Source: RPQJ01 sp963712815 (lineage in GTDB: Bacteria > Pseudomonadota > Gammaproteobacteria > Steroidobacterales > Steroidobacteraceae). Taken from it: DNA of 64,000 nucleotides. Under the pieces are notes generated by a model that saw only the letters and a list, made by a program, of their open reading frames with translations, had not been told where the DNA came from and ran no database searches. This document shows, piece by piece, positions 17,777-28,203 of the stretch. The stretch is taken from assembly GCA_963712815.1 (NCBI GenBank), contig CAVQJL010000012.1, forward strand, positions 434,001 through 498,000, written 5' to 3'. The position numbers and the translations under genes were made by a program. How positions within the stretch are numbered: the first letter of the stretch is position 1; each line of letters opens with the position of its first letter.

Positions 17777-18877
17777 ATGCAAGCGACCGCCTGGAACCGC
17801 AAGGCCCTGCTGAGTGCGTTCGACAAGGCGCCGCCGCTGATCCTCCCCGTCGTAGCGCTCGCGTTCGACCTGACGTTGTTCGCCGCCGGCTCGGCGCTGG
17901 CGTTGCTGTCTTCGAGCCTGGCACTGAAGTTGCTCGGCACCCTCGTCGTCACGGCGGCCATCGTCCGGCTCTTCCTGATCGGGCACGACGCCTGCCACGG
18001 CAGCTTCTTCGCCGGTGCGCGGCTCAATGCCATCTGCGGCCGCATTGCCTTCCTGCCCTCGATGACCGCCTTCAGCCTGTGGGAGGTCGGCCACAACACG
18101 GCCCACCACGGCTTCAACAACCTCAAGGGCCGCGACCAGGTCTGGGCACCCTACTCCAAGGCCGAGTTCGACGCCCTGCCGCGCCATCGCCGCTCGCTGG
18201 AGCGCCTGTACCGCGGCGGCCTCGGCTGGGGCGCGTACTACCTGATCGAGATGTGGTGGAAGAAGCTTTTCTTCGCCAGCCGCAAGGAGATCGGCTCGAG
18301 CCGCCGCGAGTACAAGCTCGACAGCCTGCTGGTGACGGCCGGCGCCCTGCTGTGGATCGCGGTCGTTGCGCTCGTGGCACGCACCACCGGCCAGTCCTTC
18401 CTGTTGCTGGCCGCGCTGGCCGTCGTCGTGCCCTTCCTGCTTTGGAACGGCATCATGGGATTCGTCGTCTACCTGCACCACACGAGCCCGAAGATCGCGT
18501 GGTTCCAGAACCGGCAGGAGTGGCAGCGCCACCGGGCCTACCTGACGTCCACCGCGCGCGTTACCTTGCCGCTTCGCATCGATCGGCTGATGCACGGGAT
18601 CATGGAACACAACGCCCACCACCTGAACCCGCGTGTCCCGATGTTCTCGCTTCGGGAGGCGCAAGAGGTGCTCAAGGAACGCTTCCCGGATCTCTGCGAC
18701 TACCGCCTCGACCGGCGCACGTACATGGACTGCGTGCGGCGCTGCAAGCTCTACGACTACGCCAACCATGCGTGGCTGGACTTCGACGGCCGCGTGACGG
18801 CGCGCGTCGCGCTGGCTGCCGCGGCAGCCCAGACCGCCCCGGCCAGCAGCACTGCCACGGCCAGCGCGGCCGCCTGA
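17777..18877 (+). CDS. membrane fatty acid desaturase
   Basis: The 366-residue protein carries the three histidine boxes of membrane di-iron desaturases: HDACH (in LIGHDACHGSFF, near residue 72), HNTAHH (near 108) and HNAHH (in GIMEHNAHHLNP). Hydrophobic helices lie around residues 17-55, before the second box and at about 185-225, as expected for the family. The HDACH/HNAHH pattern is like acyl-lipid delta-12-type desaturases, but regiospecificity cannot be read from the sequence. The ATG at 17777 follows CGAGAG. An LpxD-like acyltransferase follows 62 bp downstream on the same strand, suggesting membrane-lipid modification. The C-terminal tail is Ala/Thr-rich low complexity. Confidence 0.9.
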   Translation: MQATAWNRKALLSAFDKAPPLILPVVALAFDLTLFAAGSALALLSSSLALKLLGTLVVTAAIVRLFLIGHDACHGSFFAGARLNAICGRIAFLPSMTAFSLWEVGHNTAHHGFNNLKGRDQVWAPYSKAEFDALPRHRRSLERLYRGGLGWGAYYLIEMWWKKLFFASRKEIGSSRREYKLDSLLVTAGALLWIAVVALVARTTGQSFLLLAALAVVVPFLLWNGIMGFVVYLHHTSPKIAWFQNRQEWQRHRAYLTSTARVTLPLRIDRLMHGIMEHNAHHLNPRVPMFSLREAQEVLKERFPDLCDYRLDRRTYMDCVRRCKLYDYANHAWLDFDGRVTARVALAAAAAQTAPASSTATASAAA

Positions 18878-18939
18878 CGCCGCCTTGCGGCCCGCGAGGT
18901 GGCGCAGCGCCGGCCACCTTCCCCCCGAAGCGAGGTCCC

Positions 18940-19909
18940 ATGCTCCACGCCCAGACCGTCCAGAGCCGGCACGCCGATCTATTCACGCTGCTGCAGGGAG
19001 ACCTTGGCGCTGTCGCGACGGACTGTCGCCCGCCCGACGAGTCCGGCCCTGGCCGCGCAGCTGGCCCCGAACGCCGAGGCGGTCGGCTGTTGCTTCGCCG
19101 TGGCGTCGGTGCCGATGGGCATGGCAGTGCTGCTGCCGCATTTCGACCACAAGCGCGAGCGCTTCACGCAGTGGGGTGAGCGCCATGCCACTGCCGTGGT
19201 GCACCCGACCGCAACACTCGGCCGCGACGTGCTCCTCGGACCGTATTGCGTCGTCGGCGCCAACGCTTCGGTCGGCGACGGCTGCTGCGTCGGTGCGCAC
19301 ACGGTGATCGAAAACGACGCGCGCATCGGCGCGGGCACCATCCTGCACCCGCACGTGTTCGTGGGTGCCGGTTGCGAGATCGGTCGTGACTGCGAGATCC
19401 ACCCGCACACCAGCATCGGCAGCGACGGATTCGGGTATGCCGTCGGCGCGAGCCGCCGGCCGAAGAAGGTCCCCCACCTCGGCAACGTGCGCATCGGCGA
19501 CGAGGTGGAGATCGGCAGCAACTGCGCCATCGACCGCGCGAAGCTCACGTCGACCTGGATTCGCTCGGGCACCAAGCTCGACAACATCTGCCACATCGCC
19601 CACAACTGCGACCTCGGCGAGGACGGCTTCTACACGGCGGGGTTCATGATGGCGGGCTCGACCACGATAGGACGCCGTTTCATGACCGGCGGCAACTCGG
19701 TGGTCTCCGCACACCTGACGCTGGCCGACGACGTAGTGCTTGCCGATCGCTCGACCGTGACCAACGACGTGCGCGAGCCGGGCCACTACGCCGGCTATCC
19801 GCTGCAGCCGATCAAGGACGCGATGCGCACCATCGCATCGCTCGGGCACCTGAACGAGATCCGCAAGAACGTCAACCGGTTGATGAAGCAGCTGCCCGGC
19901 CAGTCATAG
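18940..19909 (+). CDS. lpxD: LpxD-like UDP-3-O-acylglucosamine N-acyltransferase, frameshifted
   Basis: With one base removed the protein has 322 residues, near the usual ~340 for LpxD. The central part is a left-handed hexapeptide-repeat helix (HPTATLGRDVLLG, VVGANASVGDG and similar). CHIAHNCDLGEDGFYTAG holds the probable catalytic His. The end, YPLQPIKDAMRTIASLG then a short helix, is LpxD-like. LpxD adds the N-linked hydroxyacyl chain to the lipid A precursor. The N-terminal domain is divergent and the gene is not beside bamA, fabZ, lpxA or lpxB, so it may be a paralogue acting on another sugar. The frame breaks near 19045; deleting a G joins DES to ALAAQLAP. The ATG has GAGG upstream. Confidence 0.75.
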
Positions 19910-19917
19910 CGCGGGCG

Positions 19918-22168
19918 TCACAGGCTCCAGCGCAGGGTCACCGAAAGGTTGCGGCCGGGACGCGTGTAGTAGGCGATCAGCGGATCTCCCGTGACGCGGC
20001 CCCGGACGTCGGACCATTCGATGTACGCGGCATCCGCCAGGTTGAAGAGGCCGAGATTGACGCTGAGCCCGCGACCGAACGCGTAGTACGCGAGCAGGTC
20101 CACGGTGACGTAGCCGTCCGTCCGGTAGAGGTCGACCCGGCTGTCGTCCACGGCATTCTTGTTGGCGACCCACGTGGTCACGAGCTCCCCGCCCCAATGG
20201 CCGGCCGGCGCGTCGTAACCGAGCGACAGCACGGCGCTCGCCGGATCGACCGAGTTGAGCGGCTCGTCGCGCACCCGGTCCTCGCCCCGTGCCCAGGCCG
20301 CCGACAGGCCCGCGCTCACGCCCTCGAGCGCAGGCGCCCACTCGCCGGGCCGCACCCTCGCCGACAGCTCCGCGCCGTAGATGCGCGCCTCGTCAACGTT
20401 CTGCGACTGGAAAAGCGTGACGCCGGTCCCGGGGTCGGTCCCGAGGTTGACCTTCGACTCGATGAAGTCCCGGTAGTCGGTGTAGTAGGCGCTGGCCGCG
20501 AGGCTCGCCCCGCCGCTCGCCCAGCGCAGCCCGAGCTCGAAGCCGTCGCTCTGCTCGGGCTCAAGGTCCGGGTTCGGGACGGCGCGGACGTTGAAGAGCG
20601 GCAACTCGAGGCCGATGTTGACGTCCTCGGGCGGCGGTGCGCGGAAACCGCGCGCGTATTGCGCGAAGGCCGTCCAGCCGTTGCCGAAGTCCCGGACCAC
20701 GCCGAGCTTGGGCGCCAGCGCGAAGTCGTCGAGGCCGACCGCGACGGAGTTCGGATTGTCCTCGAGGTAGAGGCGGTCGGGATCCGGGTCGAGGCGGTAG
20801 TAGTCGGCCCGCAACGCCGGGATCAGCGTCCAGCCCGAGTCGCCGAGCCGCACCTCGTCCTGCACGAACACCCCGGCCTCGGTCAGGTCGGTGACGGGGA
20901 AGTCCCTGAGCGGGAAGCTCTCGCCGAGGATCACCGTCGTGGTGCCGCCCGTGACGAGGTTGGTCTGCTCGCCGTCGCGCCGCTCCTCGATCCGTGACCG
21001 CGAGAGCTCGACGCCATAGACCAGCGATTGCTCCACCCGACCGCCAGGCAGGTCACTGATCGCGGTGAACTCGCCGCCGTAGGTGCGGTCCTCGAGGCGG
21101 AACCTGCGCCCGATCCGCACCGGCGGCGTGCGCGGCGGCACGGCTGTGCGCTCCTCGAGCGTGCGCTGGCGCGTATCCGTACCCTGCGCGTAGAGCTGCC
21201 AGTCGGCCGAATCGAACGCCCTCGTGGCGCCCAGCCGCTGCCCGAGGCTGACGCGGTGGCGATCGACCGAGTCGTCGCCCTCGAGCAGCGTCGTGCTGGC
21301 GAAGCGCGAGCCGGCGAGTCCGAGGAACGCGTCGATGGAGGTCCCCTGCCGACAGGCGGCCGCCTTCGACTGTCAGGGCCAGCGGACCGCCCGCCGCGCC
21401 GTCGATGTCCAGCCGGGCGAGCAGCGAGTCGCTCGCGTAGTCGCGCGGGTTCGGCACGACGTCGGCCGCGGTTTCGGCCTCGCTGCCGGCGCGGTGCGCG
21501 TAGCCGAGCAGCGCCTCCACGGCGCCGGCGCGCGTCGCGCCGATCGCGACTGCATGCCAGCCGTCGTCCACGCCGGAGGCGCCCGCCTCCGCGCGCAGGC
21601 CGCGCTGGCCGTCCGCGCCGAGTAAGGACCGCGGCGTCAGCGTGCTCATCGCCACCACGCCGCCGATGGCGTCGCTGCCGTAGAGCGACGAGGCGGGCCC
21701 GCGCAGCACCTCGACGCGATCGAGGAAGGCGGTATCGACGAAGCTGCGGCCGGAGTCCGAGAAACTGCCGATCGCGAACCCCCCGGCCGCCGGGATGCCG
21801 TCGATCTCGACCGCGACACGGTTGCCGCCCACTCCGCGGATCGCGAACGTGTCGAGCCCGAAGCGGAACGGGTCGCTGCGCACGCTCAGGCCCGGCTCGT
21901 AGCGCACGAGTTCCTTGACGTCGGAAACGAGCCCGCGCTCGATCGACTCCCGGGGAATGACCGTCACGGACGCCGCGACCCGCGTCATCGCCAGCACGCG
22001 CCGCGCGTACACGGTGACCGTCTCGAGTTCGCCGTCGCCGGCCGGCCGCGCAGGCTCGGCACGGGTCGCCGCCGCCAGCGTGCAAGCCACTGCGATCGCA
22101 GGGATCAGGTTTCGGATGGTATCTGGCACGTTCGCATGTCGGGCAGCGGTCAGGACTTTCGAATTCAC
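19918..22168 (-). CDS. TonB-dependent outer-membrane receptor, frameshifted
   Basis: With one base removed the protein has 749 residues. An N-terminal signal-like segment precedes a TonB-box-like ELETVTVYA. A plug domain (about 50-160) contains SVTVIPRESIE, DTFAIRGVGGNRVAVEIDGIP and VEVLRGPASSLYGSDAIGGVV, and a 22-strand barrel ends with SVTLRWSL (aromatic at the third-last position region). The RGVGGNRV/IDG pattern resembles heme/hemoglobin-type receptors, so a heme or metal chelate is a reasonable ligand guess only. The frame breaks at the C run 21343-21346 (plus strand); deleting one base gives SAGTSIDAFLGLAGS. The start may instead be GTG at 22129. A degenerate FNR-like site lies upstream. 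Confidence 0.85.
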
Positions 22169-22228
22169 CGGGCGGCCCGCGCCGCCACGGCTGTCCTCGC
22201 AATTGTCCCCCGCCGTACCGGCAGCACC

Positions 22229-22242
22229 ATGACCCAGGTCAA
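22229..22242 (-). promoter_or_regulatory. degenerate FNR/DNR-like site upstream of the TonB receptor
   Basis: On the minus strand TTGACCTGGGTCAT differs from TTGAY-N4-RTCAA only at the last base. GACAAT (22202-22207, minus strand) lies about where a -10 would be for a centre near -41. It is a candidate, weaker than the three perfect sites. Confidence 0.35.
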
Positions 22243-22375
22243 TTCAGGCGTCCGCCCCCGACCGGCCAGCGACTGCAGCCGGCACGTTCTGGGCCCATAA
22301 CCATCGGGTCTCTACCGGGGACACGGCGGGCCGCTTCGCGGACAATGGCGGCGTTCCTTCCAAGAGATCCTCACC

Positions 22376-23647
<1,272 letters not shown>

Positions 23648-23682
23648 CCGGCGCTGCACCGAGCCGGGTACGTGAAGATCGC

Positions 23683-23722
23683 TACCCCGGCATTCCGGCC
23701 GCTGCGCCAGAATGCCGGGGTA
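23683..23722 (+). repeat. 13-bp perfect inverted repeat (hairpin) between metY and the acyl-CoA ligase gene
   Basis: TACCCCGGCATTC (23683-23695) is exactly complementary to 23710-23722, with a 14-nt loop. It starts 36 bp after the metY stop. No T-run follows on the plus strand, so it is either a terminator of low canonical quality or a regulatory/RNA-stability element ahead of the lipid operon. Confidence 0.6.
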
Positions 23723-23755
23723 ACGGGCCCGCAGATAACCCCCAGCGGGGAGGCG

Positions 23756-25309
23756 ATGCGCCGCACGCAAACCGATCCGGTATTCGACTGGCTGGCCTAC
23801 TACGCCGAATTCGACCCCGGCCGGCTCGCCGCCGTGGACCTCGCCACGCAGCGCTGGCTCACCTACGGCGAGTTCAACGACCGCTCCACGCGGCTCGCTA
23901 CCGCGCTGCGGGAGCGCTACGGCGTCGAGCACGGCGACCGGGTCGCATTCCTGGCGCAGAACGGCGCCGACCACTTCGAGGCGATGTTCGCCTGCTGGAA
24001 GCTCGGCGCGATCTTTGTGCCGCTGAACTGGCGACTCACCGCGCACGAGATGGCCGCGATCCTCGAGCACTGCGAACCGCGCGTGGTGCTGCACGACGAG
24101 GAATTCGCCCCCCTGCTCGCGCTCTCCCACGCCCCGACCGTCGACCGCGTCCCCGGCCACGCCGCCTGTCCCTACGAGCAGCTCGTGGCCGCGCACGACC
24201 CGCGGGTTGCGATGGAGCACGTGGACTTCGACACGATCAACCTGCTGCTCTACACCTCGGGAACGACCGGGCGACCCAAGGGCGTGATCTACACGCACCG
24301 CATGACGAACAACATCGTCCTGCACGCGGCGCTGCACGCGCGCATCCGTGCGGGCACGCGCACGCTGACCTACTCGCCGCTGTTCCATGCCGCGGGCCTG
24401 AACGCGCTCGCCATGCCGTCCTTCCACTACGGCGCCGCCGTCCTGGTGATGCGCGCCTTCGATGCCGGCGAGTGCCTGGCGATGCTGTGCGACCCGGCAC
24501 TGGGCATCACCCACACGGTCGGCGTGCCCACGACCTACCAGCTCATGAGCCAGCGCCCGGAGTTCGCGACGGCCACCTTCCCCACCCTCGAGGTCGCGGG
24601 CGTGGGCGCGGCGCCGGTGCCGCTGCACCTGCTCGAGGTGTGGGCCGGGCGCGGCCAGGTGCTGTCGCAGTCGTTCGGCATGACGGAGGCGTTCAGCGTC
24701 TCCTTCACGCCGCCCGAACGGGCGCGCGACCAGATCGGCTCGGCCGGTCACCCGCTGATGCACGTGAAGGTGCAGATCGGCGACGAGCACGGTCTCGAAC
24801 TGCCGCGTGGCCGCATCGGCGAGATCCAGGTCCGTGGCCCCGGCGTCACGCCCGGCTACTGGCACGACCCTGAGGCGACGCGGGCGGCCTTCACCGCCAA
24901 CGGCTGGTTCCGCACCGGCGATGCCGGGCGCATGAGCCCGGACGGAATCATCTACGTCGTGGACCGCATCAAGGACATGTACATCTCGGGCGGCGAGAAC
25001 GTCTATCCCGCCGAGGTCGAGGACGTGATCGACGCGCTGGACGCCGTGAGCCAGTGCGCGGTGATCGGCGTGCCTGACCCGAAATGGGGCGAAGCCGGTC
25101 TCGCGCTGGTCGTGGCGCGCCCCGGGAGCCACCTCGACCGGGACGCGGTGCTGGCGCACTGCCGCGAGCGGCTGGCGCGCTACAAGGTGCCGCGCAGCGT
25201 GCGCATGGTCGCTTCGCTGCCGCTCAACCCGCAGGGCAAGGTACTCAAGAAGGAACTTCACAGGCTCTACGTGGAGGACGGCGGCCGCACGTCGCCGAAA
25301 GTCGCATGA
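23756..25309 (+). CDS. fatty-acid--CoA ligase (AMP-binding)
   Basis: The 517-residue enzyme activates a carboxylic acid, probably a medium- or long-chain fatty acid, to its acyl-CoA through an acyl-adenylate. Visible motifs are the P-loop LLLYTSGTTGRPKGV, SQSFGMTEAFS (A5 region), NGWFRTGDAGRMSPDG, SGGENVYPAEVED (A8 hinge) and the A10 lysine in NPQGKVLKKELH. The ATG at 23756 follows GGGGAGG. The next gene starts within its stop codon (ATGA at 25306-25309), coupling it to a wax ester synthase/DGAT. Its acyl-CoA product is the natural substrate of that neighbour. Confidence 0.9.
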   Translation: MRRTQTDPVFDWLAYYAEFDPGRLAAVDLATQRWLTYGEFNDRSTRLATALRERYGVEHGDRVAFLAQNGADHFEAMFACWKLGAIFVPLNWRLTAHEMAAILEHCEPRVVLHDEEFAPLLALSHAPTVDRVPGHAACPYEQLVAAHDPRVAMEHVDFDTINLLLYTSGTTGRPKGVIYTHRMTNNIVLHAALHARIRAGTRTLTYSPLFHAAGLNALAMPSFHYGAAVLVMRAFDAGECLAMLCDPALGITHTVGVPTTYQLMSQRPEFATATFPTLEVAGVGAAPVPLHLLEVWAGRGQVLSQSFGMTEAFSVSFTPPERARDQIGSAGHPLMHVKVQIGDEHGLELPRGRIGEIQVRGPGVTPGYWHDPEATRAAFTANGWFRTGDAGRMSPDGIIYVVDRIKDMYISGGENVYPAEVEDVIDALDAVSQCAVIGVPDPKWGEAGLALVVARPGSHLDRDAVLAHCRERLARYKVPRSVRMVASLPLNPQGKVLKKELHRLYVEDGGRTSPKVA

Positions 25310-26760
25310 AACCAGTCAAGGCAGTCGATGCCGCGTTCCTCCAGCTCGAGACCGAAGCGACGCCGATGCACGTCGGCGCGCTGTTCGTCCTCGATCCCGG
25401 CTCGGCCGCCGCAGGCCGCAGCTTCTTCCGGCGCTTCAAGGCGGAGATCCGCGCGCGGCTCGACCGCAGCGAGGTCTTCACCCGGAGGGTCGCAACGCTG
25501 CCGCTCAATCTCGCTAACCCGATGTGGGTCGAGGCCGACCCGGACCTCGACTACCACGTGCGCCGCACCGTGTTGCCGGAGCCGGGCAGCCAGCACCAGC
25601 TCGAGGAGTGCGTCGCGGACCTGCACACGCCGCCCATGGACCGCGAGCGACCGCTTTGGGAGCTGCACGTGATCGAGGGCCTCGAGAGCGGACGCGTGGC
25701 GCTTTACGTCAAGACCCACCATGCCGGCCTCGACGGCGCATCCGCGCAACTCTTCCTGCGATCCTTCGTCGAAACCGGGCCGCGGGCGGGCACGGGCCGG
25801 CGCCGGGCCGCGGCGCGGCGCGAGCCTGTCCCTCCGGGCGCCCGGGCCCTGCTCCTCGCCGGGGCGCGGCACCAGGCGAGCGAGCTTGGACGACTGCCGG
25901 GCGCCGTGGCCTCGCTCGCCGGCAACGTCGTCGGCGCGCTGCGGGGGTTGCGCGAACAGTTGTCCGGTATCGCGGCGGGCCTGACCACTGCGCCACGCAC
26001 GCCGCTCAACGTCGCCATTACCGGCGAGCGCAGCTTCGCGTCGGTCGAGGTGGGGCTCGAGCAGGCAAAGCGGGTCGCGCGCCGGCACGAGGCGACGATC
26101 AACGACGTGATCCTGACTGCCTGCGCAGGTGCGTTGCGGCGCTGGCTGCTGCTGCACGACGTGCTGCCCGAGGCCCCGCTCAAGGCCGCGGTGCCCTTCT
26201 CGACGCGCGAGCCGGGCAACACCGACCCGACCATCCAGGTCTCCTTCATGACCATCGACCTGCACACCGGGATCGCCGACCCGCACGCGCGGCTGCGAGC
26301 GATCCACGACTCGGCGCGCGAGGCCAAGTCCGCGGCCTCCCGCATCAAGGCGATGATGCCGGAGGACTTGCCGTCGATCGGCCTGCCCTGGCTGCTCGGC
26401 GGCATCGCGCGATTGATGACGAGCCAGGCCGTCGTCGACCGCCTGCCGCTGCCGGCCAACGTGATCGTCTCGAACGTGGCGGGGCCGCCGATGCCGCTGT
26501 ACGTGGCGGGCGCGCGGGCGCTGACCTACTCGCCTGTGTCGATCCCGTACCACGGCTGCGCCCTGAACGTGACGGTGTACAGTTATCGCGACACGCTGTT
26601 CTTCGGCCTCACGGGCGCACGCAGCGCGCTGCCGGACCTGCGCGACCTCGCCGACGGCGTACGCACCGAGCTCGAGCTGCTCGCCGCGTCGCCGCCGGTG
26701 CGACGCGCCGCCGGCAAGCGCAAGGCCGCGACCCGCCGGCGGCCGGGAAGCACGCGATGA
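25306..26760 (+). CDS. wax ester synthase/diacylglycerol acyltransferase (WS/DGAT)
   Basis: The 484-residue protein has the condensing motif HHxxxDG as HHAGLDG (His138, His139, Asp143) in VKTHHAGLDGASA. The start, AVDAAFLQLETEATPMHVGAL, and the late NVIVSNVAGPPMPLYVAGA segment are typical of the WS/DGAT family. It transfers acyl groups from acyl-CoA to fatty alcohol or diacylglycerol, making storage wax esters or triacylglycerol at the inner membrane. It overlaps the acyl-CoA ligase upstream and the hydrolase downstream (ATGA at both junctions). A basic Arg/Lys-rich tail ends the protein. Whether alcohols or diacylglycerol are preferred cannot be read. Confidence 0.92.
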   Translation: MKPVKAVDAAFLQLETEATPMHVGALFVLDPGSAAAGRSFFRRFKAEIRARLDRSEVFTRRVATLPLNLANPMWVEADPDLDYHVRRTVLPEPGSQHQLEECVADLHTPPMDRERPLWELHVIEGLESGRVALYVKTHHAGLDGASAQLFLRSFVETGPRAGTGRRRAAARREPVPPGARALLLAGARHQASELGRLPGAVASLAGNVVGALRGLREQLSGIAAGLTTAPRTPLNVAITGERSFASVEVGLEQAKRVARRHEATINDVILTACAGALRRWLLLHDVLPEAPLKAAVPFSTREPGNTDPTIQVSFMTIDLHTGIADPHARLRAIHDSAREAKSAASRIKAMMPEDLPSIGLPWLLGGIARLMTSQAVVDRLPLPANVIVSNVAGPPMPLYVAGARALTYSPVSIPYHGCALNVTVYSYRDTLFFGLTGARSALPDLRDLADGVRTELELLAASPPVRRAAGKRKAATRRRPGSTR

Positions 26761-27488
26761 GCGGGCTGCCCCGCCCACTGCTCACCCTGCTCGAGGCGCG
26801 CGCCGGCCTCGAGATGGCCGAGACCCTGGCGTGCCTGCCGTGGCTCTCCCGCGCGCCAATGGGCGACGGCCACCCGGTGCTGCTGCTGCCCGGGTTCGGC
26901 GCGACCGATGTGTCGCTCGAGCCGCTGCGGGTCTTCCTGCGCAACCGCCACTACCACGTCGAGACCTGGGGCCTCGGTCGCAACGTCGGCTTCAACCGCA
27001 GGTTCGCACAGGTGATCGAGCAGAAAGTCCGCTACCTGCATCACCGTCACCGGCGCAAGGTAAGCCTGGTCGGCTGGAGCCTCGGCGGGGTGTTCGCGTT
27101 CTACGTCGGGCATTCCGCGCCGGAATGCGTGAGATCCGTGATCTCGCTCGGCAGCCCGCTGCGCCTCGACCCGGACGCGCGACCCCCGCCGGGCGTCAAG
27201 GCGATGTACCGCGCCCTGGCGCAACCGATGGGCACCGTCGCCCACCAGGCGCGCTCGCGCTCGCGTTCCATGCGCGCCCCGCCGCCGGTCCCGTCCACCT
27301 GCATTTATTCCGACCACGACGGGTTCGTGCCACCGGCGCAGGCCACGCTCGAGGGCGACCCCGAGAGCCACGAGAACGTGTGCGTCGCCAGCAGCCACAT
27401 CGGCCTCGGCTTCAACCGCCGCGTGCTGTGGGTGGTCGCCGACCGGCTCTCGCAGCCCGAGGATGCGTGGCAACCGTACGCAGCCTAG
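26757..27488 (+). CDS. alpha/beta hydrolase (lipase/esterase-like)
   Basis: The 243-residue protein has an alpha/beta-hydrolase core. HPVLLLPGFGATD gives the oxyanion-hole region and GWSLGG the nucleophile elbow with Ser108. YSDHDGFVP likely carries the acid Asp, and ASSHIGLGFN the catalytic His. It is encoded last in the three-gene lipid operon and overlaps the WS/DGAT stop (ATGA at 26757-26760). It could hydrolyse the neutral lipid or a related ester, which is inference from context. There is no clear signal peptide; residues 1-30 are mildly hydrophobic. Confidence 0.82.
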   Translation: MSGLPRPLLTLLEARAGLEMAETLACLPWLSRAPMGDGHPVLLLPGFGATDVSLEPLRVFLRNRHYHVETWGLGRNVGFNRRFAQVIEQKVRYLHHRHRRKVSLVGWSLGGVFAFYVGHSAPECVRSVISLGSPLRLDPDARPPPGVKAMYRALAQPMGTVAHQARSRSRSMRAPPPVPSTCIYSDHDGFVPPAQATLEGDPESHENVCVASSHIGLGFNRRVLWVVADRLSQPEDAWQPYAA

Positions 27489-27514
27489 GGCCTCGGGCGC
27501 GCTACAGTTCCGGC

Positions 27515-28165
27515 ATGGCAGAGAACGACTATTCCCGGGGCGAGGAACTTGCTCACTGCGCGACCCACGGCCTCGGCATCGTGGCGAGCCTCGCGGGGAT
27601 CGCGTGGCTGCTCGCGGCCGCCGTGGCGAACGGCGCCAGCCCCTGGCGCGCGAGCGGCGGAGTGATCTTCGGCGCGAGTGCGCTGTTGCTGTTCACGACC
27701 TCGGTGCTGTACCACGCATCGACCTCGCCCCGGCTCAGGCCGCGGCTGCGACTGCTGGATCACTCGGCCATCTACGTCCTCATCGCCGGAACCTACACGC
27801 CGTTCGCGCTCGGCGTGCTCGACGGCGCCTGGGGCTGGACGCTGTTCGGTCTCGTGTGGGGGCTCGCGCTTGCCGGCATCATCGCCAAGACCACGCTCGG
27901 CTTCCGCTTCCCGCTGGCCTCGACCCTGCTCTACCTGGCGATGGGCTGGATCGGCGTCGTCGCCGCACGCCCGCTGATGCAGAGCCTGAGCTCGTCGGAA
28001 CTCGCCTGGATCGTGGCCGGCGGGGTCGCCTACACCGCCGGCGTGCCGTTCTACCTCTGGAAGGGCCGCCGCTACTCGCACGCCGTGTGGCACCTGTTCG
28101 TGCTGGCGGGCGTGGCCTGCCACTTCGTCGCCGTGCTGAGCGTGATGTCGCCGCGCCCCGCGTGA
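27515..28165 (+). CDS. hemolysin III/PAQR-family membrane protein
   Basis: The 216-residue protein has seven hydrophobic helices. The motifs of the HlyIII/PAQR (COG1272) family are present: EELAHCATHGLGIVASLAG at the N terminus, TSVLYHAS with the conserved Ser and His, LLDHSAIYVLIAGTYTPF with the conserved Asp and His, and a final H-x3-H in SHAVWHLFVLAGVACHF. These residues form a zinc site in PAQR proteins, which act as membrane hydrolases or receptors; the bacterial role is unsettled. It starts 26 bp after the hydrolase stop and may be the last gene of the same transcript. Confidence 0.88.
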   Translation: MAENDYSRGEELAHCATHGLGIVASLAGIAWLLAAAVANGASPWRASGGVIFGASALLLFTTSVLYHASTSPRLRPRLRLLDHSAIYVLIAGTYTPFALGVLDGAWGWTLFGLVWGLALAGIIAKTTLGFRFPLASTLLYLAMGWIGVVAARPLMQSLSSSELAWIVAGGVAYTAGVPFYLWKGRRYSHAVWHLFVLAGVACHFVAVLSVMSPRPA

Positions 28166-28203
28166 GCGGGCGCGGCCCGTGCCGCTCCGCTAACATTGCG
28201 CCC

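Noticed and set aside
16420..22168. Region of true pseudogenes or a decaying island
   Set aside because: Apart from single extra bases the genes keep full length, coding bias and motifs. No mobile elements or composition change are present.
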